Source: Nonomuraea thailandensis (GTDB lineage Bacteria > Actinomycetota > Actinomycetes > Streptosporangiales > Streptosporangiaceae). Taken from it: a stretch of DNA of 64,000 nucleotides. A program made the position numbers and the translations under genes. Below are positions 49,953 through 58,741 of this stretch, piece after piece. Each line of letters starts with the position of its first letter. The stretch's first letter is position 1. The stretch spans positions 7,027,501 to 7,091,500 of the forward strand of contig NZ_JAMZEB010000002.1 of the NCBI RefSeq assembly GCF_024172165.1, in the 5' to 3' direction. Below the pieces are notes generated by a model. It worked only from the letters and a program-made list of their open reading frames with translations. It searched no databases and was not told the DNA's origin.

Positions 49953-50669
49953 GTGGCAACTGATCCCCAGAGGGACTCGGCCAGGAACGTCCAGGTCGTG
50001 CACGCCCTCGGCGCCCGCATCGTCGGCGGCTCGCTGGCCCCCGGCACGTCCATCCCCATCGAGGAGGAGCTCGTCGGCGAGCTCGGCGTGGGCCGCTCCG
50101 CGGTGCGGGAGGGCGTCAAGGTGCTGGCCGGCAAGGGCCTGCTGGAGACCAGGAGGAGCGCGGGCACGATCGTGCGCCCCCGCGAGTCCTGGAACCTGCT
50201 CGACGCCGACGTGCTGAGCTGGCGCTTCGAGCCCGAGCCCCGGCCTGAGGACATCAGGGTGCTGGCCGACCTGCGGGTCGCGCTGGAGCCCGGGGCGGCC
50301 AGGGTGGCCGCCGAGCGGGCCGACGCGGCGGCCGTGCGGCGCATCGACGAGGCCATGGCCGCGCTGTACGCCACGGCCGACGACCCCGAGCCGTTCATCG
50401 AGGCCGACCTGGCCTTCCACCAGGCGATCTTCGCCGCCGCCGACAACGACCTGCTGCTCTACGTCTACGACATGATCAGCATCGCCCTGCGGTCCGTGCG
50501 CCAGGTGCACACCCGCTCGGTGGCGCACAACAAGGAAACGCTGCCGGGCCACGAACGCGTGGCCCAGGCGATCAGGCGCCGGCACCACCGCAAGGCCGAG
50601 GAGGCCATGCGCACGGTGGTCGAGGTGGCCCGCGCCGACGCCGAGCAGCACGTACGTCTCTGCTGTTAG
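49953..50669 (+). CDS. FadR-type GntR regulator of the CoA/SDR operon
   Basis: The 238-residue protein has a GntR HTH (PIEEELVGELGVGRSAVREGVKVL) shortened here to ELGVGRSAVREGVKVL, and an FCD domain with EADLAFHQAIFAAADNDLL, closest in pattern to sugar-acid regulators such as DgoR. GTG 49953 has GGAG five bases upstream; the ATG at 49917 lacks a site. It precedes the hydratase gene by 15 bases, so it is probably co-transcribed and self-regulated through the twin operator upstream. Confidence 0.88.
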   Translation: MATDPQRDSARNVQVVHALGARIVGGSLAPGTSIPIEEELVGELGVGRSAVREGVKVLAGKGLLETRRSAGTIVRPRESWNLLDADVLSWRFEPEPRPEDIRVLADLRVALEPGAARVAAERADAAAVRRIDEAMAALYATADDPEPFIEADLAFHQAIFAAADNDLLLYVYDMISIALRSVRQVHTRSVAHNKETLPGHERVAQAIRRRHHRKAEEAMRTVVEVARADAEQHVRLCC

Positions 50670-50684
50670 CTGGAAAGGCTCCCC

Positions 50685-51449
50685 TTGGACGTCCTCCTCG
50701 AGGTCGACGGCCCCGTGGCCGTCGTCACCCTCAACAGACCCGCCAAGCTGAACGCGATCACCCCCGACATGGCCGCCGCGCTGCGTGCCTGCCTGACCCG
50801 GGTGGACGCCGACCCCGACCTCCGCGTGGCCGTGCTGACCGGCGCGGGCGAGCGCTCGTTCTGCGTCGGCAGCGACATCCGCGAGCTCGACGAGTACGCC
50901 ACCCCGTGGGAGTTCCGCAACCGCGGCGACTACGGCGACGCCGTCCGCGCCCTGCGCAAGCCGATCATCGCGGCCGTCAACGGCTACGCCTACGGCGGCG
51001 GCCTGGAGCTTGCCATGGCCTGCGACATCCGGCTGGCCGCCGAGACGGCGACGTTCGCGGCCCCGGAGATCAAGCTGGGCTGGATCGGCGGCAGCGGCCA
51101 GTCGGCGCTGCTGGCCCACGCCGTCGGCCCGGGCAACGCGGCCACGATGCTGCTCACCGGCGACCCGATCGACGCCGCCCGCGCCCAGGCGTGGGGGCTG
51201 GTCACCGACGTCCATCCGCGGGACGAGCTGCTGAAGGCGGCCAGGACGCTGGCGCACACCATCGCCAAGCGCCCGCCGATCGCCGCCCAGACCGCCAAGG
51301 CCAACCTGAAGGCCGCCTACTCGATGCCGCTCGACCAGGCCATCCAGTACGAGCGCGACCTGCAGACCGTCTGCTTCGCCACCGCCGACGCGGCCGAGGG
51401 CAGGGCCGCCTTCGCCGAGCGCCGCGAGCCCGTCTTCGAGGGGCGCTGA
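50685..51449 (+). CDS. Enoyl-CoA hydratase/isomerase family
   Basis: The 254-residue crotonase-fold protein shows the oxyanion-hole region NGYAYGGGLELAMACD and PEIKLGWIGGSGQ. Both Glu residues used by hydratases are present. It acts on a CoA thioester, presumably produced by the CoA-transferase encoded next. The start is TTG 50685 with GGAAAGG upstream. Hydratase, isomerase or hydrolase activity cannot be told apart. Confidence 0.9.
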   Translation: MDVLLEVDGPVAVVTLNRPAKLNAITPDMAAALRACLTRVDADPDLRVAVLTGAGERSFCVGSDIRELDEYATPWEFRNRGDYGDAVRALRKPIIAAVNGYAYGGGLELAMACDIRLAAETATFAAPEIKLGWIGGSGQSALLAHAVGPGNAATMLLTGDPIDAARAQAWGLVTDVHPRDELLKAARTLAHTIAKRPPIAAQTAKANLKAAYSMPLDQAIQYERDLQTVCFATADAAEGRAAFAERREPVFEGR

Positions 51450-51450
51450 C

Positions 51451-52641
51451 ATGGGAGTGCTCGACGGCTACCGCGTCGTGGACCTGTCCATCGCGATGGC
51501 GGGCCCGCTGGCCGCCATGCGGCTGGGCGACCTGGGCGCCGACGTGGTCAAGGTGGAGCCGGTCACCGGCGAGTGGCAGCGGCACGCCCCGGCGGGCGGC
51601 GCCAACGGCAACCGGGTCAACGCCTCGTTCCTGTCGCTGAACCGCAACAAGCGCAGCCTCGCCGTGAACCTCAAGTCCGGCGAGGGCCGCGAGATCGTGC
51701 ACCGGCTGGCGGCGACGGCCGACGTGTTCCTGCAGAACTACCGGCCCGGCGTGGCCGAGCGGCTCGGCATGGACTACGACACGATCAGCGGGCTGAACCC
51801 GTCCATCGTGTACGTCTCGATGTCCGGCTACGGCGAGACCGGCCCCTACATCTCCCGCCCGGGCCAGGACCTGCTGCTGCAGGCCATGAGCGGCGCCATG
51901 CTGAGCACCGGCCGCGAGGGCGACCCGCCCGCGCCCGCCGGCTCCTACGCGATCGACGCCATCACCGCCTACAGCGCGTTCGAGGGCGCGCTGGCCGCGC
52001 TGCTGCACCGCGAGCGCACCGGCGAGGGCCAGCGGGTGAGCGTGAACATGCTCGACGCGGCCGTCGCCGTGCAGATGCAGGAGCTGTCGATCTTCACGGT
52101 CGGCAAGGTGCCGCAGCGGCGCGGGCGCGAGCCGCACGGCCACACCTACATCCGCGCCCCGTACGGCGTCTTCGCCACCAAGGACGGCTTCATCGCGCTC
52201 GGCATGCCCCGCCTGGACGGCCTGGCCGTGGCGCTGGACCTGCCGGCGCTGGCCGAGATGGACGGCGACGCCGACGGCCACACCCGGCGCGACGAGATCA
52301 CCGCCCTGGTGGCCGGCCGCCTGCCCGAGCGCACGACGGACGAGTGGCTGGAGATCCTGGCCCGCCACGACCTGTGGGCGGGGCCGGTCTACGGCTACGC
52401 GGACCTGGTGAAGGATCCGCAGGTCGAGCACAACGGCTCGTTCGTCACCTACGAGCACCGCACCGAGGGCACGGTCACCACGCCCGGCTTCCCCTACCGC
52501 TTCAGCGCCACCCCGCCCGGGGTGCGCAGGGGCGCGCCGCTGGTCGGCGAGCACACCGCGGAGCTGCTGGCGGAGCTGGGCTACTCCGCGGAGCGCACCG
52601 CCGAGCTGGCGGCGGAGGGCGTGCTGGCATGCGAGGACTGA
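51451..52641 (+). CDS. Class III CoA-transferase (CaiB/BaiF)
   Basis: The 396-residue protein matches family III CoA-transferases, with the catalytic Asp in RPGQDLLLQ (D140) and the opening GYRVVDLSIAMAGPLAAMRLGDLGADVVKVE in shortened form GADVVKVEP. It moves CoA between acids such as oxalate, carnitine or bile-acid derivatives. It follows the hydratase gene after one base and overlaps the next gene by 13 bases. Together with the hydratase it activates and rearranges an unknown acid. Confidence 0.92.
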   Translation: MGVLDGYRVVDLSIAMAGPLAAMRLGDLGADVVKVEPVTGEWQRHAPAGGANGNRVNASFLSLNRNKRSLAVNLKSGEGREIVHRLAATADVFLQNYRPGVAERLGMDYDTISGLNPSIVYVSMSGYGETGPYISRPGQDLLLQAMSGAMLSTGREGDPPAPAGSYAIDAITAYSAFEGALAALLHRERTGEGQRVSVNMLDAAVAVQMQELSIFTVGKVPQRRGREPHGHTYIRAPYGVFATKDGFIALGMPRLDGLAVALDLPALAEMDGDADGHTRRDEITALVAGRLPERTTDEWLEILARHDLWAGPVYGYADLVKDPQVEHNGSFVTYEHRTEGTVTTPGFPYRFSATPPGVRRGAPLVGEHTAELLAELGYSAERTAELAAEGVLACED

Positions 52642-53702
52642 CCTGGGACCATCCGCGCGGGTACGCGCCGCTGGACGAGCTCACGCGGCTCGACCTCGCG
52701 GGGGCGAACCCGTACGGGGACGTCCCTGAGCCGATCGAGTGGGACCGGCAGCCCCTCGAAGGCTTCGAGTCGGAGCCGATCGCGAAGCTGTGCCGGACGT
52801 ACGACGTGATGGTGATCGATCACCCTGGGCTGGGCGCGGCGACGGGCGCGCTGGTGCCGATGGAGGAGCTGTTCACCGCGGAGGAGCTGGCCGGGCTGCG
52901 GTTCGCCGGGCGCTCCTACGAGAGTTACCACCTGGACGGGCGGCAGTGGGCGCTGCCGCTGGACGCCGCCACGCAGGTCGCCGCCGCCCGTCCCGGTGTG
53001 GTGGTGCCCGGATCGTGGCCCGGGGTGGTCGAGGCGGCGCGGTCCGGGCGGATGGCGCTGTGCCTGGGCGGGCCGCACGCGTTCCTCATGTTCTGCGCGG
53101 TGACGTGCGGGGACTTCCTCGACGAGGAGGCCGGGGAGCGCGCGCTAGAGCTGATGGCCGGGCTGCTCGCGCTCGCGGACCCCGCGCTGTCGCTGCGCAA
53201 CCCGATCGGGGTGCTGGACGCGATGGCGGCGGGCGAGGTGGACTTCTGCCCGCTGCTGTACGGCTACGTCACCTATCCGCTGACCTTCAGCGACGCGCCC
53301 GCCTGGCCGGGCCGCAAGCCGGGCAGCGTGCTCGGCGGCACCGGGCTGGTCGTCTCCCGGCGGCGCATCGGGGAGATATGCGACGCGGTGCGCGCGCACC
53401 TGCTGCGGCTGACGTCGGAGCCGGTGCAGGGCACGCTCTTTCCGGCGACCGGCGGGCAGCCGGCCGCGCGGTCGGTGTGGACGGGCGGGCCCGGCCGGCG
53501 GGCACCCGGCGCGACCGTGGGCCCGCCCGCCTTCTACCGCGACACCCTCGCCACCATGGAGGCCGCCTGGATCAGGCCGCGCTTCCCCGGCTACATCGCC
53601 TTGCAGGAGCGGTCGTCCGCGCTGATCCGCGAGGGCCTGCTCGCCGCGACGCCCGCCCGCGACCTGCTCAAGACCCTGCACGAGGAATGGAGGACACCAT
53701 GA
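52629..53702 (+). CDS. Solute-binding-protein homologue without signal peptide
   Basis: The 357-residue protein resembles a type of ABC binding protein (VMVIDHPGLG, LPLDAATQVAAARPG, then RNPIGVLDAMAAGEVDFCPLLYGY). However, it starts directly with MRGLTWDHPRGYAPLDEL and has neither signal peptide nor lipobox, so it should stay in the cytosol. The ATG overlaps the CoA-transferase gene by 13 bases and the SDR gene by four. A role as cytosolic carrier, sensor or enzyme subunit for the pathway acid is possible; I know no proven function for this arrangement. Confidence 0.7.
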   Translation: MRGLTWDHPRGYAPLDELTRLDLAGANPYGDVPEPIEWDRQPLEGFESEPIAKLCRTYDVMVIDHPGLGAATGALVPMEELFTAEELAGLRFAGRSYESYHLDGRQWALPLDAATQVAAARPGVVVPGSWPGVVEAARSGRMALCLGGPHAFLMFCAVTCGDFLDEEAGERALELMAGLLALADPALSLRNPIGVLDAMAAGEVDFCPLLYGYVTYPLTFSDAPAWPGRKPGSVLGGTGLVVSRRRIGEICDAVRAHLLRLTSEPVQGTLFPATGGQPAARSVWTGGPGRRAPGATVGPPAFYRDTLATMEAAWIRPRFPGYIALQERSSALIREGLLAATPARDLLKTLHEEWRTP

Positions 53703-54403
53703 CCACGGCGCTCGTCACAGGCGCCGCCGGGGCGCTCGGCCGCGCGATCGTGCGCCGCCTGGCCGCCGACGGCCATCAGGTGGCGGCACTCGACGTGGAG
53801 GCGGGCGGGCTGGAAGGCGCGCTCAACCTCAAGACCGACCTGCGCGACCCGGCGGCGATCGAGGCCGCGTTCGAGGAGACGGCCGCGCGGCTCGGCCCGG
53901 TCGGCGTCCTGGTCAACAACGCCGCCGTCTACCCGGCCCGGCCGTTCCTCGAGGTGCCGCTGGACGAGTACGACCACGTGATCGCGGTCAACCAGCGCGC
54001 CTACTGGCTGTGCGCGCAGCACGCGGCCCGCCAGATGGCGGAGCTGGGCGGCGGGGCGATCGTCAACGTCGCCTCGATCACCATGCACGGCGGCTGGTCG
54101 GACCTGGCCGCGTACGTGTCCACCAAGGGCGCGGCGGCGGCCCTCACCAGGGCGCTGGCCCGCGAGCTGGGCCCGAGGGAGATCCGGGTCAACTGCGTCT
54201 CACCGGGCGCGTTCCCGACGGCCGCCGAGGAGATCCACGAGGACCTGGAGGCGTACAACCGGATGGTGCTGGAGCGGCAGGCGCTGCAGCGGCGCGGCAC
54301 GCCGGACGAGCTGGCCGGCGTGGTGTCGTTCCTGACCGGCCCGGACGCCTCGTTCGTCACGGGCCAGTGCATCGAAGTCAACGGAGGGTGGGTGATGGCA
54401 TGA
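53699..54403 (+). CDS. Short-chain dehydrogenase/reductase
   Basis: The 234-residue SDR has the cofactor motif TGAAGALG, catalytic S126, Y139 and K143 (YVSTK) and the PG motif SPGAFPT. It is of the FabG/sugar-dehydrogenase type and might oxidise a sugar (for example L-fucose to its lactone) or a hydroxyacyl-CoA. It overlaps its neighbours as ATGA on both sides. Confidence 0.92.
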   Translation: MTTALVTGAAGALGRAIVRRLAADGHQVAALDVEAGGLEGALNLKTDLRDPAAIEAAFEETAARLGPVGVLVNNAAVYPARPFLEVPLDEYDHVIAVNQRAYWLCAQHAARQMAELGGGAIVNVASITMHGGWSDLAAYVSTKGAAAALTRALARELGPREIRVNCVSPGAFPTAAEEIHEDLEAYNRMVLERQALQRRGTPDELAGVVSFLTGPDASFVTGQCIEVNGGWVMA

Positions 54404-55449
54404 TGCCGGACCGCAGGCGGCTGGCCGAGCTGACGGGTGACCTGAGCGCGGCCGGCGGGGTCCGCCTGGTCACGCTGGGCGACGGCGTGGAGCGCGGGAT
54501 CAGGGCGCTGGAGTTCAGGACCGGCTCAGGGCTGGCGTTCGAGGTGCTGGTCGACCGGTGCATGGACATCGGGCACGCCGAGCACGCCGGGCGCGCGTTC
54601 GGCTGGCGCTCCCCCACCGGCTTCCGGCATCCGGGGCTGCACGAGAACGACGACGAGGACGGGCTGTCGTGGCTGCGCTCGTTCTCCGGGCTGATCGTGA
54701 CGGCCGGGCTGGACCACACGCTGTTCGGCGGTGACGTGCCGGCGGACGCCTACCGGTATCCGCCGCGCGAGTCCGTACGGCACGGCCTGCACGGCCGCGC
54801 CGGCAACCTGCCCGCCAGGCTGACCGGCTACGGCGAGCGGTGGGACGGCGAGCGGTGCGTGCTGTGGGCCGAGGGCGAGGTACGGCAGGCGGCGGTCTTC
54901 GCCGAGAACCTGCGGCTGGTGCGGCGGATCGAGGCCGACCTGGGCGGCGACGAGATCAGGCTGATCGACACGGTGACGAACGCCGGGTTCGAGCCGACGC
55001 CGCACATGTACCTCTACCACATCAATCTGGGCTGGCCGCTGCTCGACGAGGGCGCCAGGTTGGAGGCCGACATCCGGGAGACGCTGTGGCAGAGCGACAG
55101 CGTGGCCGAGCAGAAGGCCGACCACATCACCTTCCCCGGCCCGGTGCCGGGGTTCGTGGAGCAGGTGTACGAGCACGCGCTCGTCCCCCGGCCCGACGGG
55201 CTGCACCGGGTGGCCGTGGTCAACGACCGCCTGGGCATGCGGGTGGCCGTGGAGTGGCGGGCGGAGGAGTTCCCGCACTTCTTCGAGTGGCTGAACCTGC
55301 GCTCGGGCAACTACGCGGTCGGCCTGGAGCCCTCCACCCACCACGTGTCCGGCGACGCCGCGGCCCGGCAGGACGGCAGCATGATCTGGCTCGGGCCGCA
55401 GGAGTCGCGCAGCTACCACACGACGTTCCGGGTGGAATCAGCCTCCTAG
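54400..55449 (+). CDS. DUF4432 aldose-1-epimerase-like protein
   Basis: The 349-residue protein belongs to the galactose-mutarotase-like superfamily (DUF4432): FEVLVDRCMDIGHAEHAG, HGLHGRAGNLPA with the conserved His pair, and PHMYLYHINLGWPLL. It probably binds or epimerises a sugar or sugar acid. It is the last gene of the operon and overlaps the convergent amidohydrolase gene by 12 bases. A carbohydrate-binding fold in the same operon as CoA enzymes is informative about the unknown substrate. Confidence 0.83.
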   Translation: MMPDRRRLAELTGDLSAAGGVRLVTLGDGVERGIRALEFRTGSGLAFEVLVDRCMDIGHAEHAGRAFGWRSPTGFRHPGLHENDDEDGLSWLRSFSGLIVTAGLDHTLFGGDVPADAYRYPPRESVRHGLHGRAGNLPARLTGYGERWDGERCVLWAEGEVRQAAVFAENLRLVRRIEADLGGDEIRLIDTVTNAGFEPTPHMYLYHINLGWPLLDEGARLEADIRETLWQSDSVAEQKADHITFPGPVPGFVEQVYEHALVPRPDGLHRVAVVNDRLGMRVAVEWRAEEFPHFFEWLNLRSGNYAVGLEPSTHHVSGDAAARQDGSMIWLGPQESRSYHTTFRVESAS

Positions 55450-56280
55450 CCTGTACGCCCGCCGCGCCGTCCCGGCGAACACCTCCCCCCGCTCACCCTC
55501 CGACAACCCGGCGCACAGCTCGTCCGCGGCCGAAACGACCTGGTCGTACCCGGCCGCGAGCAGGCACACCGGCCAGTCGGAGCCGAACATGACCCGCTCG
55601 GGGCCGAACGCCTCCAGCACCGTCCCGGCGTACGGCCGCAGGTCGGACGTGCGCCACGAACCCCAGTCGGCCTCGGTGACCATCCCCGACAGCTTGCAGA
55701 AGACGTTGGGCCGCGCGGCCAGCTCCTGGATCCGGCCGCGCCACGGCTCCAGCTCCCCCGAGGCGATCGGCGGCTTGGACAGGTGGTCGAGCACGAACGT
55801 CAGCTCCGGCAGCGCGCTCACCGTGTCGATGGCGGCCTGGAGCTGGTGGGGCAGCGTCAGCAGGTCGTAGGCCAGCCCCGCCTCCGCCACGGCGGCCAGC
55901 CCCCGGCGCACGTCGGGCCGGTTGAGCCAGGCGGGGTCGGCCTCGGACTGCACGCCGTGGCGCACGCCCACCAGCCCCTCCGGCAGGGCGGCCAGCGTGT
56001 CGGAGACGCCGGGCTCGGTCAGGTCGATCCATCCGACGACTCCCGACACAAGTCTTGACTCGGCGGCCAGCGTCAGGAAGTCTCTGGTCTCGTCGAGATC
56101 GGGCAGCACCTGCACCAGCACGGTTGCGCCCACACCGTTGGCGGCAGCGTGCTCTGCGAGGTCATCGAGGGTGAACGTGCGACGTACCGGGGCCATCTTG
56201 GCGGAGTCGAGCCAAGCGTGGGAGCGGGCGGACAGGTCCCAGACGTGATGGTGGGCATCGATGCGATTCACGACAGACAT
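55438..56280 (-). CDS. Amidohydrolase-2 family sugar lactonase (L-fuconolactonase type)
   Basis: The 280-residue TIM-barrel protein opens with the metal motif DAHHHVWD and has the late Asp in MFGSDWPVC, as in COG3618 lactonases that open L-fucono- or L-rhamnono-lactones. ATG 56280 is chosen; the frame remains open upstream but that extension has no family features. It is divergent from the GH95 fucosidase gene with a 28-base gap, which supports an L-fucose or L-galactose acid pathway together with the SDR and DUF4432 genes. No fuconate dehydratase is visible. Confidence 0.85.
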   Translation of the reverse strand: MSVVNRIDAHHHVWDLSARSHAWLDSAKMAPVRRTFTLDDLAEHAAANGVGATVLVQVLPDLDETRDFLTLAAESRLVSGVVGWIDLTEPGVSDTLAALPEGLVGVRHGVQSEADPAWLNRPDVRRGLAAVAEAGLAYDLLTLPHQLQAAIDTVSALPELTFVLDHLSKPPIASGELEPWRGRIQELAARPNVFCKLSGMVTEADWGSWRTSDLRPYAGTVLEAFGPERVMFGSDWPVCLLAAGYDQVVSAADELCAGLSEGERGEVFAGTARRAYRLGG

Positions 56281-56308
56281 CCTATGTATGCGACAGGAGT
56301 GATCAACA

Positions 56309-58726
56309 GTGACCAGCAACGGATACACGCGGCGCGGAGTGCTCGCCACCGGGTTAGGCGCGGCGGCCGGTTCCTTGATCGTGAGCGGTGCCGACGCCCT
56401 CCCGGCATGGGCTGACGACGAGCAGGCCGCGCCGCTGACCCTCTGGTACACCCGCCCGGCCGAGGTCTGGCTGGAGGCGCTGCCGGTCGGCTGCGGGCGG
56501 CTGGGCGCGATGGTGTTCGGCGGCGTGGCCACCGAGCGGCTGCAGCTCAACGAGGACAGCATCTGGGCCGGCGGGCCACACAACTACGACAACCCGGGCG
56601 CGCTGGAGGCGCTGCCGGAGATCAGGCGGCTGGTCTGGGAGGACAAGTGGCAGGCCGCCCAGAACCTGGCGGACGAGAAGCTGCTCGGCACGCCCAGCGA
56701 ACAGGCGTGGTACCAGGTGCTCGGCGACCTCACGCTGACCTATCCCGGCTCGGCCGAGTTCACCGGCTACCGGCGCGAGCTCGACCTGACCGACGCCGTC
56801 ACCACCGTGCGGTTCACCCGCGACGGCGTGCGGCACGAGCGCGAGGTCTTCGCCAGCAACCCCGACCAGGTCATCGTGCTGCGGCACACCGCGGACCAGC
56901 CCGGCTCGATCTCGTTCACGGCGGCCTTCTCCAGCCCGCAGCAGTCCGGCTCGGCCGGCGCCGGGCGGGCCACGATCGCGCTGAACGGCGTCAGCGGCCA
57001 GACCGAGGGCATGGCAGGAGAGGTGCGTTTCCAGGCCCTGGCCAGGGCCGAGGCCAAGGGCGGCACCGTGCGCGTGGACGGCGGCACGCTGATCGTCGAG
57101 GGCGCGGACGAGGTCACGCTGCTGATCTCCATGGGCAGCAGCTACCGCAGCTACCAGGATGTCGGCGGCGACCCGGCGCAGGTCGCGGGCCGGCATCTGA
57201 CGAAGGCGGCCGAGCGGCCGTACGAGGTGCTGAGGCGCAGGCACGTACAGGACTACCAGCGGCTGTTCGGCCGGGTCTCGATCGACCTGGGCACCTCGGA
57301 GGCGGCGGCGCTGCCCACGGACGAGCGCATCCAGCGCAAGCAGCTCGACACCGACCCGCAGCTCGCCACCCTGTACTTCCAGTACGGCCGTTACCTGCTG
57401 ATCTCCTGCTCGCGCGCCCCCGGCTACGCCGCCAACCTCCAGGGCGTCTGGAACGACTCGCTAGAACCGGCGTGGCAGTCGAAGTACACCATCAACATCA
57501 ACTGCCAGATGAACTACTGGCCCGCCGCGCCCGGCAACCTCATCGAGTGCATGGACCCGCTCTTCGACCTGATCAAGGACCTGTCGGAGACCGGCGCCCG
57601 CACGGCCAGGGACACCTACGGGGCGCCCGGCTGGGTCGCCCATCACAACACCGACGGCTGGCGCGGCACCGCCCCCGTGGACTTCGCCTTCTACGGGGTG
57701 TGGCCGACCGGCGGGGCGTGGTTGTGCCTGACGCTCTGGGAGCACTACCAGTACACCGGGGACGAGCGGCGGCTGCGCGAGCACTTCCCGCTGATCAAGG
57801 GCTCGGTGGAGTACTTCCTGGCCACCCTGCAGACCGACCCCCGCACCGGCTACCTGGTCACCAACCCGTCGCACTCCCCCGAGGTCGGCCACCACGAGGA
57901 CAACGGCGAGAACGTCTCCATCTGCGCCGGGCCCACCATGGACATGCAGATCCTGCGGGACCTGTTCACCGCCTTCGAGGAGGCGTCACAGGTGCTCGGC
58001 GTCGAGGAGGGCATGCGGGCCGAGGCCGCGGCGGCCCGCTCGCGGCTGGTGCCCAACCAGGTGGGGCATCTCGGGCAGATCCAGGAGTGGCAGGAGGACT
58101 ACCGGGGCGACGCGGCGCTGTCGCGCAGCCGGCACATCTCCCACCTGTGGGGTCTGTTCCCCAGCCACCAGATCGACCCCCGGCTCTCGCCCGAGCTGGC
58201 CTCGGCGGCACGGCGGACGCTGGAGCTGCGGGGCGAGGCGGGGGCCGGGTGGTCGCTGGCCTGGAAGATCAACTTCTGGGCGCGGCTGCTGGACTCCGTC
58301 GAGGCCTACAAGCGGCTGAGCAACCTGCTGGTGCCCGCGCGGACGGCGCCGAACATGTTCGACCTGCACCCGCCGTTCCAGATCGACGGCAACTTCGGCG
58401 GCACCTCGGGCATCACCGAGATGCTGCTGCAGAGCCACGGGGACCAGGTGCACCTGCTGCCCACCCTGCCCGCCGCCTGGCCCGCCGGGTCGTACCGGGG
58501 GCTGCTGGCTCGCGGCGGGTTCGAGGTGGACGTGGAGTGGGCCGCGGGGGCGCTGCGGCGCGGGCGCGTGCGGTCCCGGCTGGGGCGCAGGCTGACCCTC
58601 CGCACGGCCGTGCCCGTCACCGTCACGGAACGCGGGCGGGCGGTCAGGGTGGAGCGGCCGGAGGCGGGCGTGGTCGTCCTCGACACGCGGAAGGGGGCGG
58701 TCTACGACGTCGCGCCGTCCACCTGA
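56309..58726 (+). CDS. GH95 alpha-L-fucosidase/alpha-L-galactosidase
   Basis: The 805-residue protein starts with a Tat signal (TRRGVLATG) and has the GH95 layout: N-terminal beta domain, (alpha/alpha)6 barrel and C-terminal beta domain. The acid Glu is in NPSHSPE (E525), the base Asp in QIDGNFGG (D693), and the two activating Asn residues in NINCQMNYW (N396, N398). It releases terminal alpha-1,2-L-fucose or L-galactose from xyloglucan or other plant glycans outside the membrane. GTG 56309 follows AGGAG. It is preceded by the lactonase gene on the other strand. Confidence 0.93.
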   Translation: MTSNGYTRRGVLATGLGAAAGSLIVSGADALPAWADDEQAAPLTLWYTRPAEVWLEALPVGCGRLGAMVFGGVATERLQLNEDSIWAGGPHNYDNPGALEALPEIRRLVWEDKWQAAQNLADEKLLGTPSEQAWYQVLGDLTLTYPGSAEFTGYRRELDLTDAVTTVRFTRDGVRHEREVFASNPDQVIVLRHTADQPGSISFTAAFSSPQQSGSAGAGRATIALNGVSGQTEGMAGEVRFQALARAEAKGGTVRVDGGTLIVEGADEVTLLISMGSSYRSYQDVGGDPAQVAGRHLTKAAERPYEVLRRRHVQDYQRLFGRVSIDLGTSEAAALPTDERIQRKQLDTDPQLATLYFQYGRYLLISCSRAPGYAANLQGVWNDSLEPAWQSKYTININCQMNYWPAAPGNLIECMDPLFDLIKDLSETGARTARDTYGAPGWVAHHNTDGWRGTAPVDFAFYGVWPTGGAWLCLTLWEHYQYTGDERRLREHFPLIKGSVEYFLATLQTDPRTGYLVTNPSHSPEVGHHEDNGENVSICAGPTMDMQILRDLFTAFEEASQVLGVEEGMRAEAAAARSRLVPNQVGHLGQIQEWQEDYRGDAALSRSRHISHLWGLFPSHQIDPRLSPELASAARRTLELRGEAGAGWSLAWKINFWARLLDSVEAYKRLSNLLVPARTAPNMFDLHPPFQIDGNFGGTSGITEMLLQSHGDQVHLLPTLPAAWPAGSYRGLLARGGFEVDVEWAAGALRRGRVRSRLGRRLTLRTAVPVTVTERGRAVRVERPEAGVVVLDTRKGAVYDVAPST

Positions 58727-58741
58727 CGTGCCGGAAGGACC

